Assembly (NCBI RefSeq): GCF_023015625.1
Contig: NZ_JALKAH010000003.1
Span: forward strand, 1-64,000
DNA length: 64,000 nt
Reading direction: 5' to 3'
Origin: Yoonia sp. F2084L
GTDB taxonomy: Bacteria > Pseudomonadota > Alphaproteobacteria > Rhodobacterales > Rhodobacteraceae
Positions within the stretch are counted from its first letter, which is position 1. The number at the start of each line of letters is the position of its first letter. Below are positions 44,416 through 53,559 of this stretch, one piece after another. Position numbers and translations under genes: made by a program. Under the pieces are notes generated by a model. The model did not search any database. It saw nothing but the letters and a program-made list of their open reading frames with translations, and had not been told where the DNA came from.

Positions 44416-45198
44416 TCAACTGTCTTTGCCAATCCCGTTCAACCGCTCCTCAATCGCCTCCAGCTTGCTCATCACTTCATCCCGGTACGCGTCTGTTGCT
44501 GCGTTCCCTTCTTCGGCGTGTGCATCCTGCATTGAGTTTACGATCAGACCGACCAGCAGGTTTACCACTGCGAATGTTGTGACCATGATGAAGGGCACAA
44601 AGAAGGCCCAGGCGTAGGGGTAGACCTCCATCACGGGGCGCACGATGCCCATCGACCAGCTTTCCAGCGTCATGATCTGGAACAGGGTGTAGCCGGATTG
44701 GCCAAGCGTGCCGAACCATTGAGGGAAGCTGTCCCCGAATAGTTTTGTGGCCATAACCGCGCCGATGTAGAACACGATGCCCATGAGCAGGAACACCGAT
44801 CCCATGCCGGGCAGCGCTGTGACGAAACCTTCGACCACGCGGCGCAGCGATGGCACGACCGAGATAACCCGCAAGACCCGCAAAATACGCAAGGCCCGCA
44901 GCACCGACAGGCCGCCGTTGCCAGGAACGAGCGACACTCCAACGATGATGAAATCGAAGATATTCCAGCCGTTGCGAAAGAATTGAAGGCGCTGGGCAAA
45001 AAGTTTAGCCGCAAGTTCAACCACAAAGATGGCAAGGCAAATCTGATCCAGCATTTCGATTAATGGCCCGGCTGCGGCCATGATCGACTTGGATGTTTCC
45101 ATCCCCAGAATGATCGCATTGAAAATGATGACACCAACGATGAAGTTACGCACCCACGCGGTTTCAAGCAGGTCAGCGGTTTTTTGGCGAAGAGTCAT
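44416..45198 (-). CDS. voltage-gated sodium channel, NaChBac type
   Basis: This 260-residue ion channel subunit has six transmembrane segments. The S4 sensor carries four regularly spaced arginines (R101, R104, R107, R110 in LRALRILRVLR). The pore loop has TLESWS at 177-182, the selectivity filter of bacterial sodium channels. The C-terminal tail (EVMSKLEAIEERLNGIG) looks like the coiled coil that joins four subunits. Such channels admit sodium in marine bacteria and have been tied to motility and pH response. The gene converges with the HAD gene. Confidence 0.92.
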   Translation of the reverse strand: MTLRQKTADLLETAWVRNFIVGVIIFNAIILGMETSKSIMAAAGPLIEMLDQICLAIFVVELAAKLFAQRLQFFRNGWNIFDFIIVGVSLVPGNGGLSVLRALRILRVLRVISVVPSLRRVVEGFVTALPGMGSVFLLMGIVFYIGAVMATKLFGDSFPQWFGTLGQSGYTLFQIMTLESWSMGIVRPVMEVYPYAWAFFVPFIMVTTFAVVNLLVGLIVNSMQDAHAEEGNAATDAYRDEVMSKLEAIEERLNGIGKDS

Positions 45199-45333
45199 AT
45201 GGTTGCCTTAGGTTCAGCGCGCCCCAGATATGGGTTGTTTGCAACATAACGGCAAGGGTCGCCGGCGACGTCAGGTAACAGTAGACGGATATCAGCCTGC
45301 CAACGCATCCTCTGCCTAAAGAGTGAGCCTTAA

Positions 45334-45990
45334 ATGTCGATGAACCCCCGTTTGATTTTTCGCTGGACTGCGTTTTTGTTAGCTGGCGGCTACTGCATTC
45401 ATACGCTGATATTTGGTGAATGGGATGAATTTGGCGGCCCGTTCCGGTTTCTGACGATCTGGGGTTTGTTTTGCGCGTTCTTTGCTTTCAGCCGCCTAAT
45501 GGCGCTGGAAGAAGGACGCTCCGAGCGCCGCTGGGATGGCTTTATCAGCATGGCAGCTGTGCTCAACACGATGGTCTTGATCCTGTATTGGCGGATTTTC
45601 TATGCGGATTCAGTTCTGGTGACCGGTGACGGTGGTTTCACCGAATACCATCTGGAAATCTATCGGCATGCGCTGGGCCCTGCGTTGATCGTGATTGATG
45701 CGCTCTTCATACATCGTAGCTTTACCAAGATTGGTGCGGCAGCGGCATGGCTGTTTGCTGTGATCGGAACTTATGTCGCTTTGGCGGAATTGGCGTGGCA
45801 GCCGCTTAATAATACCCCGTCGGGCACGGTAACCAGTGGGTTTCCCTATGGCTTCCTGAATGATCTGGAATTTGCTGATCGTGCGGTGTTTTACGGTATT
45901 AACTTTGGGACGGCACTTGTGCTGTTGGTGGTTTACGCAGGGATCGCTTGGGCTTTCAAGCGCCGATTTCCTGCGCCAGCAGCGCCTTAA
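45334..45990 (+). CDS. membrane protein of unknown function (Pr6Pr/AIG1-like)
   Basis: This 218-residue protein has six predicted spans and little else. Layout and the motif W.PLNNTPSGTVTSGFPYGFLND near the end are reminiscent of the FAR-17a/AIG1 (Pr6Pr) membrane family, some members of which are lipid hydrolases in animals; the link is weak. Conserved-looking His and Asp residues (RHALGPALIVIDALFIH) sit within spans. It converges with the next gene and overlaps it by 35 bases. Confidence 0.6.
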   Translation: MSMNPRLIFRWTAFLLAGGYCIHTLIFGEWDEFGGPFRFLTIWGLFCAFFAFSRLMALEEGRSERRWDGFISMAAVLNTMVLILYWRIFYADSVLVTGDGGFTEYHLEIYRHALGPALIVIDALFIHRSFTKIGAAAAWLFAVIGTYVALAELAWQPLNNTPSGTVTSGFPYGFLNDLEFADRAVFYGINFGTALVLLVVYAGIAWAFKRRFPAPAAP

Positions 45991-46816
45991 GCCCTGATTT
46001 GTAGTCCGGGTAAAGCAGTGCGACCCCCAACTCATCCTTGATCCGGTCGTTGCGCACCTTCTTGCTTTCGGCATAGAAGCTGCGCGCCATTGGGGTCATC
46101 TCGGCGGTTTCGAAATCCACTGGCTCCGGGATTGGCAGGCCGAGTAATTCGGCAGCATAGGCAATGACGTCTTCGGGCGGGGCCGGGTCATTGTCGCAGA
46201 CGTTATAGGCCGCGCCGGGGTTCGGTTTGTTGATCGAGGCGGCAAGAATACGCGCGATGTCGGCCACATGGGTGCGGCTGAATACCTGCCCTTTCTTGAT
46301 GATCCGCCGCGCGGTGCCATTGCGCACCTTGGAGAAAGGCCCGCGTCCGGGGCCATAAATCCCCGCCAGCCGGAAAATATGAAGCGGCAGATCGGGGATA
46401 TCGGCCCAAGCTGCCTCAGCCTCAACCCGCGCGATACCGCGTTTGGTGGCTGGGGTCAGCGGGGTGTTCTCATCGACCCAATCGCCCTGGTGGTCACCGT
46501 AAACACCGGTGGTTGATAGGTAGCCGACCCATTCAAACTGCTCTGCGCGCTGGGCAATCTCATCATGGAGTTCCGCAAGAACCGGGTCACCTTTGTCACC
46601 CGGTGCGGCAGAAATCAAAACATGCGTCGCTGCATTCAGCGCCGGGATCATATCGGCCCCTGGCCAAATGCGTGGTTCAACCCCTTCGTTCATCAAACGG
46701 GGTGCTTTGTCCTCGGACCGCGTGGTGCCGATGATCCGCCAGTCCTGCGGTAGCAGGATGCGGGACAAGGCGCGGGCGCTATAGCCGTGGCCAAAGGAAA
46801 GCAGCGTTTTGGTCAT
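45956..46816 (-). CDS. NAD(P)-dependent epimerase/dehydratase-like protein (YeeZ type)
   Basis: This 286-residue extended short-chain dehydrogenase has the N-terminal nucleotide loop in a shortened form (LLSFGHGYSARALSRIL, like YeeZ proteins) and the later motifs VGYLSTTGVYGDHQGDWVDE and LHIFRLAGIYGPGRGPF. The typical Tyr-x-x-x-Lys pair is not obvious. The substrate is unknown. Start ATG at 46816 lies about 65 bases from repeat B copy 1. Confidence 0.75.
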   Translation of the reverse strand: MTKTLLSFGHGYSARALSRILLPQDWRIIGTTRSEDKAPRLMNEGVEPRIWPGADMIPALNAATHVLISAAPGDKGDPVLAELHDEIAQRAEQFEWVGYLSTTGVYGDHQGDWVDENTPLTPATKRGIARVEAEAAWADIPDLPLHIFRLAGIYGPGRGPFSKVRNGTARRIIKKGQVFSRTHVADIARILAASINKPNPGAAYNVCDNDPAPPEDVIAYAAELLGLPIPEPVDFETAEMTPMARSFYAESKKVRNDRIKDELGVALLYPDYKSGLKALLAQEIGA

Positions 46817-46881
46817 ATCGGAGTGGTGGCGCAGGCCTTGTGCTTTTGCAAGTGGGCATCGCTTGTCGTTGATATGCTGGA

Positions 46882-46914
46882 GCCTCCGGCGGAAGTTTGA
46901 TTGGACGAAGAAAG
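46882..46914 (+). repeat. intergenic repeat family B, copy 1
   Basis: A 33-base unit beginning GCCTCCGGCGGAAGTTTGAT and ending TGGACGAAGAAAG occurs here and, identically, at 50422-50454 (opposite strand) and 58157-58189. All copies are between genes. The first 12 bases match the head of the hybrid copy at 28792. Confidence 0.85.
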
Positions 46915-46921
46915 ATGGGGC

Positions 46922-47671
46922 TTATTGGTTATAGTCTGATCCTTCTTCATCCAAGATCGCCTTCAACTCTGCCAGATGTCGCACATCCTGTTCGGGATAA
47001 TCTTCCAGTTCCTGTGCCGTCTTTTCGGCGATATCATCGGGCAAAACCCGCAATTCCATCCCGGTCTGGAGGGCGCGGATGTATGTCTCGCAAGCCCTTT
47101 CAAAATAGTACATCCGGTTAAAGGTCTCGGCCACACTGGCACCGATGACCAACACCCCATGATTGCCCATGATCATCACCTTCTGTTTGGGATCGGTGAA
47201 CAGCGCGGCACAACGTGCACCTTCTTCTTCAAAGGCCAAGCCGCCATAGCCATCGTCAATCACATAGCGGTTGAAAAACGTCGCACAGTTCTGATCAATC
47301 GGCGGCAGGCGGCTGTCCTTGAGTGACGCCAGCACGGTCGCAAAGATCGAATGCACATGCATCGCGCAACGCGCATGGGGCACCAGCTGGTGAATACCGC
47401 CATGCAGCCCCCATGCTGTCGGATCAGGCGCATTTGGCCCCTTCAGCGTGTCAGGATCATTCGCATCGACGGTGATCAGATCGCTTGCCTTGATCCGGCT
47501 GAAATGCATCTGATTGGGGTTCATCAGGAACTTGGTCCCGTTGTCATTGATCGCCAGGCTGATGTGGTTGGCCACCGCTTCATGCATGTTCAATCGCGCG
47601 GTCCAGCGGAAGGCCGCGGCCATATCAACCCGTTCGCTCCAGTGGATCATATTTTGTGGGTGGCTATTCAT
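46922..47671 (-). CDS. class II aldolase/adducin-family protein
   Basis: This 249-residue protein has the zinc-binding motif AMHVHSIFAT (two His ligands), the GNHGVLVIG motif with the third His, and an N-terminal NHISL/LMNP pattern. Members include fuculose- and ribulose-phosphate aldolases/epimerases, but this branch often has unknown activity. The catalytic acidic residue is not clear. It is divergent from the IlvD/Edd dehydratase gene, so a part in sugar metabolism is plausible. Confidence 0.8.
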   Translation of the reverse strand: MNSHPQNMIHWSERVDMAAAFRWTARLNMHEAVANHISLAINDNGTKFLMNPNQMHFSRIKASDLITVDANDPDTLKGPNAPDPTAWGLHGGIHQLVPHARCAMHVHSIFATVLASLKDSRLPPIDQNCATFFNRYVIDDGYGGLAFEEEGARCAALFTDPKQKVMIMGNHGVLVIGASVAETFNRMYYFERACETYIRALQTGMELRVLPDDIAEKTAQELEDYPEQDVRHLAELKAILDEEGSDYNQ

Positions 47672-47742
47672 GACGGCTCCTTGGAATTGGATGTGACGCA
47701 GGGTATTGATGACGCAACAACCCCATCAAAGGAAGTCTGAAC

Positions 47743-49500
47743 ATGGCATTCAAGCCCGCCAAGTGGCCCCGCAAACTGCGGTCTCAGGAATGGTTCGGGG
47801 GGTCGTCGAAGGACGCGATCTATCATCGGTCATGGATGAAGAACCAGGGTTTGCCGGCTGATTTGCTGGATGGGCGGCCCGTAGTGGGTATCTGCAATAC
47901 GTGGTCAGAGCTGACGCCATGCAACGCGCACCTGCGCGATCTGGCGGAAAAGGTGAAGTTCGGGATTTACGAGGCCGGTGGTTTCCCGGTCGAGTTCCCG
48001 GTGTTCTCACCTGCCGAGTCCAGCCTGCGCCCCACCGCGATGATGTACCGCAATCTTTGTGCGATGGACGTTGAAGAGGCCATCCGCGGGATGTCGATGG
48101 ATGGTGTCGTGCTGCTGGCAGGCTGTGACAAGACAACGCCTGCATTGCTGATGGGTGCAGCCTCTGTCGATTTGCCGTCCATCGTGGTTTCGGGTGGTCC
48201 AATGCTGAACGGCATGTTCCGGGGCGAACGTGTTGGTTCTGGCACGCACCTTTGGAAATTCTCTGAAGCTGTCCGCGCGGGCGAGATGACTGCCGAGGAA
48301 TTTGTGGAGGCGGAGGCGTCAATGTCCCGTTCCCCTGGGTCCTGCAACACCATGGGCACCGCCAGCACAATGGCGTCGATGGCCGAAGCGCTGGGCATGG
48401 CGTTGTCAGGCAACGCTGCAATCCCTGCCGTTGACAGCCGCCGCCGCGTGATGGCGCATCTGACGGGCCGGCGCATTGTGGATATGGTGAAGGATGATCT
48501 GAAACCGTCGGACGTGATGACGAAGGAGGCGTTTGAAAACGCGATCCGCACGAACGCTGCCATAGGCGGATCGACCAATGCGGTGATCCACCTGTTGGCT
48601 ATGGCCGGACGTACCAAGGGCGTTGAACTCACCTTGGACGATTGGGACCGTCTGGGGCGCGATGTGCCGACAATCGTGAACCTCATGCCCTCGGGCAAAT
48701 ACCTGATGGAAGAGTTCTTTTATGCCGGTGGCCTGCCTGTCGTGATCAAACGGCTGGGTGAAGCGGGGCTTTTGCACAAGGACGCGCTGACCGTTTCGGG
48801 TGGGTCCATGTGGGATGAGGTCAAACACGTCAAAAACTGGAACGAAGACGTGATCCTCCCGGTTGAGAAAGCGCTGACCCAATCGGGTGGCATTGCCGTG
48901 CTGCGCGGCAATATGGCGCCGGGTGGGGCGGTGATCAAGCCATCCGCCGCGACGCCTGAATTGATGCAACACACCGGTCGCGCCGTCGTTTTTGAGGATA
49001 TCGACGACTATAAAGCCCGCATCAACGATGATGATCTGGATATTGATGAAACCTGCGTGATGGTCCTCAAAAACTGCGGCCCGCGTGGCTATCCGGGCAT
49101 GGCCGAGGTGGGGAATATGGGATTGCCGCCGAAGATCCTGAAAAAAGGGATCACTGATATGGTGCGGATTTCGGATGCACGCATGTCGGGGACGGCTTTC
49201 GGCACGGTGGTCTTACATACCTCACCAGAGGCTGCTGTTGGCGGCCCGCTCGCTGTTGTGCGCGACGGGGATATCATTGAGTTGGATGTGGCCGGTCGCC
49301 GTCTTCATCTGGATATCACAGACGAAGAATTGGCCGCGCGCATGGATGCATGGACCGCTGAAAAGTCAGGTGCGAACCCGCGTCCGGAAAGCGGCTATGC
49401 GATGCTCTATCATGATCGGGTAATGGGGGCTGATACGGGCGCCGACTTTGACTTTCTCGTTGGTCATCGCGGTAACGCTGTTGGCAAGGAAGCGCATTAA
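47743..49500 (+). CDS. IlvD/Edd-family dehydratase, probable L-arabinonate/sugar-acid dehydratase
   Basis: This 585-residue iron-sulphur dehydratase has the three cluster Cys residues Cys60 (CNTWSELTPC), Cys128 (AGCDKTTPA) and Cys201 (GSCNTMGTAS), as in L-arabinonate and xylonate dehydratases that carry a 2Fe-2S cluster. It is coupled by TAATG to a sugar 1-dehydrogenase gene, so the pair should oxidise an aldose and dehydrate the aldonate to a 2-keto-3-deoxy acid. DHAD for branched-chain amino acids is a less likely alternative. AAGGAAG precedes the start. Confidence 0.82.
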   Translation: MAFKPAKWPRKLRSQEWFGGSSKDAIYHRSWMKNQGLPADLLDGRPVVGICNTWSELTPCNAHLRDLAEKVKFGIYEAGGFPVEFPVFSPAESSLRPTAMMYRNLCAMDVEEAIRGMSMDGVVLLAGCDKTTPALLMGAASVDLPSIVVSGGPMLNGMFRGERVGSGTHLWKFSEAVRAGEMTAEEFVEAEASMSRSPGSCNTMGTASTMASMAEALGMALSGNAAIPAVDSRRRVMAHLTGRRIVDMVKDDLKPSDVMTKEAFENAIRTNAAIGGSTNAVIHLLAMAGRTKGVELTLDDWDRLGRDVPTIVNLMPSGKYLMEEFFYAGGLPVVIKRLGEAGLLHKDALTVSGGSMWDEVKHVKNWNEDVILPVEKALTQSGGIAVLRGNMAPGGAVIKPSAATPELMQHTGRAVVFEDIDDYKARINDDDLDIDETCVMVLKNCGPRGYPGMAEVGNMGLPPKILKKGITDMVRISDARMSGTAFGTVVLHTSPEAAVGGPLAVVRDGDIIELDVAGRRLHLDITDEELAARMDAWTAEKSGANPRPESGYAMLYHDRVMGADTGADFDFLVGHRGNAVGKEAH

Positions 49501-50408
49501 TGACACCGATTTGCCTCGTCGGGATCGGCAAGATCGCCGTTGACCAACACGTGCCTGCAATCAACGGCAGTGAGGATTGGGAATTGGCGGCCACAGTCAG
49601 CCGGGCAGGAACTGTCGATGGCGTACAATCCTTCACCGACTTTGACCAAATGCTAGCCGAGCGCACGGATATCGCTGTCATCTCGCTCTGCCTGCCGCCT
49701 GTGCCGCGCTATGACTATGCGGCCAAGGCAATCGCGGCTGGGCGGCATGTCATGCTCGAAAAACCGCCTGGCGCGACGTTGGCAGAGGTTGACGCATTGG
49801 TTGCTATGGCGAAAGCGGCTGGTGTGACGCTCTACACCACATGGCACAGCCGGATGGCCAAAGGGGTCGCCCCCGCAAAGGCGTGGTTGGCCGATAAACA
49901 GGTCACAAGCGCGCATATCAACTGGAAAGAAGACGTCCGGCGCTGGCATCCGAACCAAGAATGGGTCTTCGCCCCCGGCGGCATGGGGGTGTTTGATCCC
50001 GGCAGTAATGCACTGTCGATCATTACCGAAATCCTGCCGATGCCGATCCATCTGCGGTCTGCCGACCTACACTTTCCTGCAAACCGCGACACACCGATTG
50101 CGGCACAGTTGCAGTGGACCAAGAACGTCTCAGGCGACTTCGACTGGCGGCAGGAGGGTCCACAAAGCTGGGACATCACGGTGGAAACCACGGCAGGCAC
50201 GCTGAACCTGCATGATGGCGGCGACCGCCTGATCATCGACGGTCAGGAAATCGCGGCAGGCAATAACCGCGAATACCCCTCACTTTATGATCGTATGGCG
50301 GAACTGGTAAAAACGGGTGCATCAGACGTTGATGTATCACCCATGATCCACGTCGCGGACGCGCTTACTCTGGGCAAACGGATCATGGTGGACCCATTCC
50401 ATTTCTAG
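49500..50408 (+). CDS. Gfo/Idh/MocA-family sugar 1-dehydrogenase (L-arabinose/D-galactose type)
   Basis: This 302-residue NAD(P)-dependent dehydrogenase has the nucleotide loop VGIGKIAVDQH and the catalytic EKPPG (Lys88). The motif EWVFAPGGMGVFDPGSNAL closely resembles the L-arabinose/galactose 1-dehydrogenase of Azospirillum. It should oxidise the aldose to the lactone, feeding the dehydratase upstream. Aldolase or later steps of the pathway are not in the window. Repeat B copy 2 lies just behind the stop. Confidence 0.82.
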   Translation: MTPICLVGIGKIAVDQHVPAINGSEDWELAATVSRAGTVDGVQSFTDFDQMLAERTDIAVISLCLPPVPRYDYAAKAIAAGRHVMLEKPPGATLAEVDALVAMAKAAGVTLYTTWHSRMAKGVAPAKAWLADKQVTSAHINWKEDVRRWHPNQEWVFAPGGMGVFDPGSNALSIITEILPMPIHLRSADLHFPANRDTPIAAQLQWTKNVSGDFDWRQEGPQSWDITVETTAGTLNLHDGGDRLIIDGQEIAAGNNREYPSLYDRMAELVKTGASDVDVSPMIHVADALTLGKRIMVDPFHF

Positions 50409-50421
50409 GCTAAACCCCTGA

Positions 50422-50454
50422 CTTTCTTCGTCCAATCAAACTTCCGCCGGAGGC
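50422..50454 (-). repeat. intergenic repeat family B, copy 2
   Basis: The 33-base unit is present on the minus strand, identical to the copies at 46882 and 58157. It lies between the sugar dehydrogenase gene and preT. Confidence 0.85.
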
Positions 50455-50506
50455 ATCCCGGTCCCTCACCCACGTGCAAACAGGTATTTTTACAAACTGC
50501 CAAAAA

Positions 50507-50522
50507 TTTACCATTTGATAAA
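50507..50522. promoter_or_regulatory. degenerate RutR-type operator upstream of preT
   Basis: TTTACCATTTGATAAA differs at three positions from the RutR palindrome TTGACCAnnTGGTCAA. It lies about 40 bases before the preT start, a place suited for repression of preT-preA by the RutR-like protein encoded at 53560-54162. Confidence 0.5.
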
Positions 50523-50564
50523 AAATAAAACTGTGGCAGGCTGAAGGGGATTAGCCACGACAGG

Positions 50565-51908
50565 ATGATGCCCATGTCCAGCCCCATGACCCCCGGTATT
50601 GCAGCGGCGCGTTTGCCGGAAGACACGCTTGCCAAAAACTTCACTGACCTGCACGCGCCTTTGGCGCCGCATGAGGCCGCTGTCGCCGCCGATCGTTGCT
50701 ATTTCTGTCATGATGCGCCTTGTGTGACGGCTTGCCCGACCGACATCGACATCCCGTTGTTCATTCGCCAGATCAGCACGGGCACACCCGAAGCGGCGGC
50801 GAAAACGATTTTTGACCAGAACATCCTTGGCGGCATGTGCGCCCGTGTCTGCCCGACCGAGGATTTATGCGAACAAGCCTGTGTGCGCGAACTCGCCGAA
50901 GGCAAACCGGTCGAGATTGGCCGCCTGCAGCGCCATGCCACAGATACGCTCATGGCCAAACAGCGCCACCCTTATGATCGCGCACCAGAAACAGGCAAAA
51001 AAGTTGCCGTCGTAGGTGCAGGGCCTGCGGGTTTGGCCTGTGCGCATCGGCTGGCAATGCATGGACATGACGTGACGATTTACGATGCCGAGGCAAAGGC
51101 CGGAGGTTTGAACGAATTTGGTATCGCCGCTTACAAATCTACCGATGACTTTGCCGCACGAGAGGTTGATTGGTTGCTCGGTATCGGCGGTATCACGATC
51201 AAGACCGGTATGCGGTTGGGCGCAGAGTTGAAGATGGATGATCTGGTCGGATGTTTCCCGGCGGTTTTTCTTGGTGTCGGCTTGGGCGGTGTGAACGCGC
51301 TGCGCAGCGCGGGCGAAGATAAAGACGGCGTGCGCGATGCTGTCGGTTTCATCAAAGACCTGCGGCAAGCCAGCGATCTGACCGCCCTGCCTGTCGGACG
51401 CGATGTTGTCGTCATTGGCGGTGGGATGACTGCCATTGACGCTGCCGTGCAATCCAAATTGCTGGGCGCGCAAAACGTCACCATCGCCTATCGCCGTGGG
51501 CGCAACGCGATGAGTGCCAGCACATACGAACAAGATCTGGCGGCCTCAAAAGGGGTGCGGTTGATGTTCAACGCCCAACCCGTCGCAATCCACGGCAACG
51601 GTGCGGTGCGTGAGATTGAGCTGGAACATACGTCTGACGATGGCACCGGCTTGAAAGGGACGGGTGAAACGATCCGTCTTGCTGCGGATCAGGTGTTCAA
51701 AGCGATTGGTCAGACGCTGACAACAGATGGTGGGCTTGAACTCGAAGGGCGCAAGATTGCGGTGACCGGTGCCGGTCGCACCAGTCGCGCAGGCGTTTGG
51801 GCCGGCGGTGATTGCGCCAGCGGCGGCGATGATCTGACTGTGACGGCTGTCGCCGAAGGGCGCGATGCCGCGATGGATATTCATGCAACCTTGATGGGGA
51901 GTAAGTAA
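50565..51908 (+). CDS. preT: NAD-dependent dihydropyrimidine dehydrogenase subunit PreT
   Basis: This 447-residue flavin and iron-sulphur subunit is similar to the glutamate synthase small subunit. It has Cys motifs CYFCHDAPCVTACP and CARVCPTEDLCEQAC, the FAD loop VVGAGPAGLACA and a second nucleotide loop VVIGGGMTAID. With PreA it reduces uracil and thymine to their dihydro forms, the first step of the reductive pathway. The gene ends 1 base before preA. Several ATG codons lie at the start; the first is used here. Confidence 0.93.
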   Translation: MMPMSSPMTPGIAAARLPEDTLAKNFTDLHAPLAPHEAAVAADRCYFCHDAPCVTACPTDIDIPLFIRQISTGTPEAAAKTIFDQNILGGMCARVCPTEDLCEQACVRELAEGKPVEIGRLQRHATDTLMAKQRHPYDRAPETGKKVAVVGAGPAGLACAHRLAMHGHDVTIYDAEAKAGGLNEFGIAAYKSTDDFAAREVDWLLGIGGITIKTGMRLGAELKMDDLVGCFPAVFLGVGLGGVNALRSAGEDKDGVRDAVGFIKDLRQASDLTALPVGRDVVVIGGGMTAIDAAVQSKLLGAQNVTIAYRRGRNAMSASTYEQDLAASKGVRLMFNAQPVAIHGNGAVREIELEHTSDDGTGLKGTGETIRLAADQVFKAIGQTLTTDGGLELEGRKIAVTGAGRTSRAGVWAGGDCASGGDDLTVTAVAEGRDAAMDIHATLMGSK

Positions 51909-53213
51909 ATGGCCGATCTGACAACCGACTTTCTGGGCATCAAATCCCCCAACCCGTTCTGGCTGGCCTCTGCCCCGCCGACGGATAAAGAATACAACGT
52001 CCGCCGCGCGTTTGAGGCAGGCTGGGGCGGTGTCGTCTGGAAGACATTGGGCTCCGAGGGGCCGCCCGTCGTCAACGTCAATGGCCCGCGTTATGGGGCG
52101 ATTTACGGTGCGGATCGGCGCCTGCTTGGGCTCAACAACATTGAATTGATAACGGATCGCCCACTTGAGGTGAACCTCGAAGAAATCACCCGTGTGAAGG
52201 CCGATTATCCTGACCGCGCGATGATCGTGTCGCTGATGGTGCCTTGCGAAGAACAGGCATGGAAAGACATCCTGCCCCGTGTGGCGGCCACCGGCGCCGA
52301 CGGGATCGAGCTGAACTTTGGCTGCCCGCATGGGATGTCGGAACGGGGGATGGGGGCGGCTGTTGGTCAGGTGCCTGAGTACATCGAAATGGTGACGCGC
52401 TGGTGCAAGCAATACTATGACAAGCCGGTCATCGTGAAGCTGACGCCCAATATCACGGACGTGCGCAAACCTGCGGCTGCGGCGATGCGTGGCGGGGCAG
52501 ATGCGGTGAGCCTGATCAATACGATTAATTCGATCACGTCCGTGAATCTTGATACGATGTCGCCCGAACCCTCGATTGACGGCAAAGGGTCACATGGCGG
52601 TTATTGCGGCCCTGCGGTCAAACCGATTGCGATGTCCATGGTCTCGGAGATTGCGCGCAACCCCGAAACGCATGGTCTGCCAATCAGCGGCATTGGCGGC
52701 GTGACGACTTGGCGCGACGCTGCAGAATTTATCAGCCTCGGCTGTGGCAACGTGCAGGTATGCACTGCGGCGATGACCTATGGCTTTAAGATCGTGGACG
52801 AGATGAAAAGCGGCCTGTCCCAGTGGATGGATGAGAAGGGCTATACGTCGGTTGAAGAGGTTGTCGGTCGTGCTGTCCCGAACGTCACCGATTGGCAGTA
52901 TCTCAACCTCAACTATGTGGCCAAGGCAAAGATCAATCAGGATGATTGCATCAAATGTGGACGCTGTTACGCGGCGTGCGAAGACACCAGCCACCAGGCG
53001 ATTGCGATGTCGCAGGACCGCACGTTCACGGTGATTGATGAGGAATGCGTGGCCTGCAACCTGTGCGTTGATGTCTGTCCGGTTGAGAACTGCATTACGA
53101 TGGAGGCGATGCAGCCCGGCGAGGTTGATCCACGTACCGGCAAGGTGGTTGAGAAGGAATACGCCAACTGGACGACGCATCCGAATAATCCGGGGGCGGT
53201 TGCGGCGGAATAG
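51909..53213 (+). CDS. preA: NAD-dependent dihydropyrimidine dehydrogenase subunit PreA
   Basis: This 434-residue FMN-containing catalytic subunit is related to dihydroorotate dehydrogenase. The barrel carries the active-site Cys region NFGCPHGMSERGMG and substrate-binding asparagines (LINTINS). Two 4Fe-4S clusters are bound at the C-terminus by CIKCGRCYAACED and CVACNLCVDVCPVENC. GGGGAG precedes the ATG. Works with PreT. Confidence 0.95.
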   Translation: MADLTTDFLGIKSPNPFWLASAPPTDKEYNVRRAFEAGWGGVVWKTLGSEGPPVVNVNGPRYGAIYGADRRLLGLNNIELITDRPLEVNLEEITRVKADYPDRAMIVSLMVPCEEQAWKDILPRVAATGADGIELNFGCPHGMSERGMGAAVGQVPEYIEMVTRWCKQYYDKPVIVKLTPNITDVRKPAAAAMRGGADAVSLINTINSITSVNLDTMSPEPSIDGKGSHGGYCGPAVKPIAMSMVSEIARNPETHGLPISGIGGVTTWRDAAEFISLGCGNVQVCTAAMTYGFKIVDEMKSGLSQWMDEKGYTSVEEVVGRAVPNVTDWQYLNLNYVAKAKINQDDCIKCGRCYAACEDTSHQAIAMSQDRTFTVIDEECVACNLCVDVCPVENCITMEAMQPGEVDPRTGKVVEKEYANWTTHPNNPGAVAAE

Positions 53214-53279
53214 AGCCAAGAATTTTTGACAAAAATTCTTGGGGTCTGCGCGATAATCTTCGTATGAAGATTATCGCAA

Positions 53280-53543
53280 TCACGTATGAACGATCATTTT
53301 GCCAGCATTGCAGATAACGATGAATTGCCCACCACATTCCACAAGGTGAAACCCGCGACGGCTCACTTCGCTGACAAAGGCAACGCGCCCGATTTCACGC
53401 TCTACATCTTTGACCGCGCGCCTGACGATGCCGCCTGATCTGGCAGCTTTGGCATCGAAGATGCGCCTGCACCAACTTGGATTGACGCTTGGATGTCGAA
53501 CGGTTGCGGCATGGACAATTTGCATGCCCAATGGTGCCGCCAT
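53280..53543 (-). CDS. small conserved protein of unknown function
   Basis: This 87-residue protein has a pattern seen in a small Rhodobacteraceae family (AARSGGIVRRAVKDVEREIG, FVSEVSRRGFHLVECGGQF, VICNAG). These are sometimes mislabelled by homology search as fragments of a tryptophan-pathway enzyme. The function is unknown. It is convergent with preA and lies 16 bases from the end of the rutR gene on the same strand. Confidence 0.65.
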   Translation of the reverse strand: MAAPLGMQIVHAATVRHPSVNPSWCRRIFDAKAARSGGIVRRAVKDVEREIGRVAFVSEVSRRGFHLVECGGQFIVICNAGKMIVHT

Positions 53544-53559
53544 TTAGGTAAATAATCGC

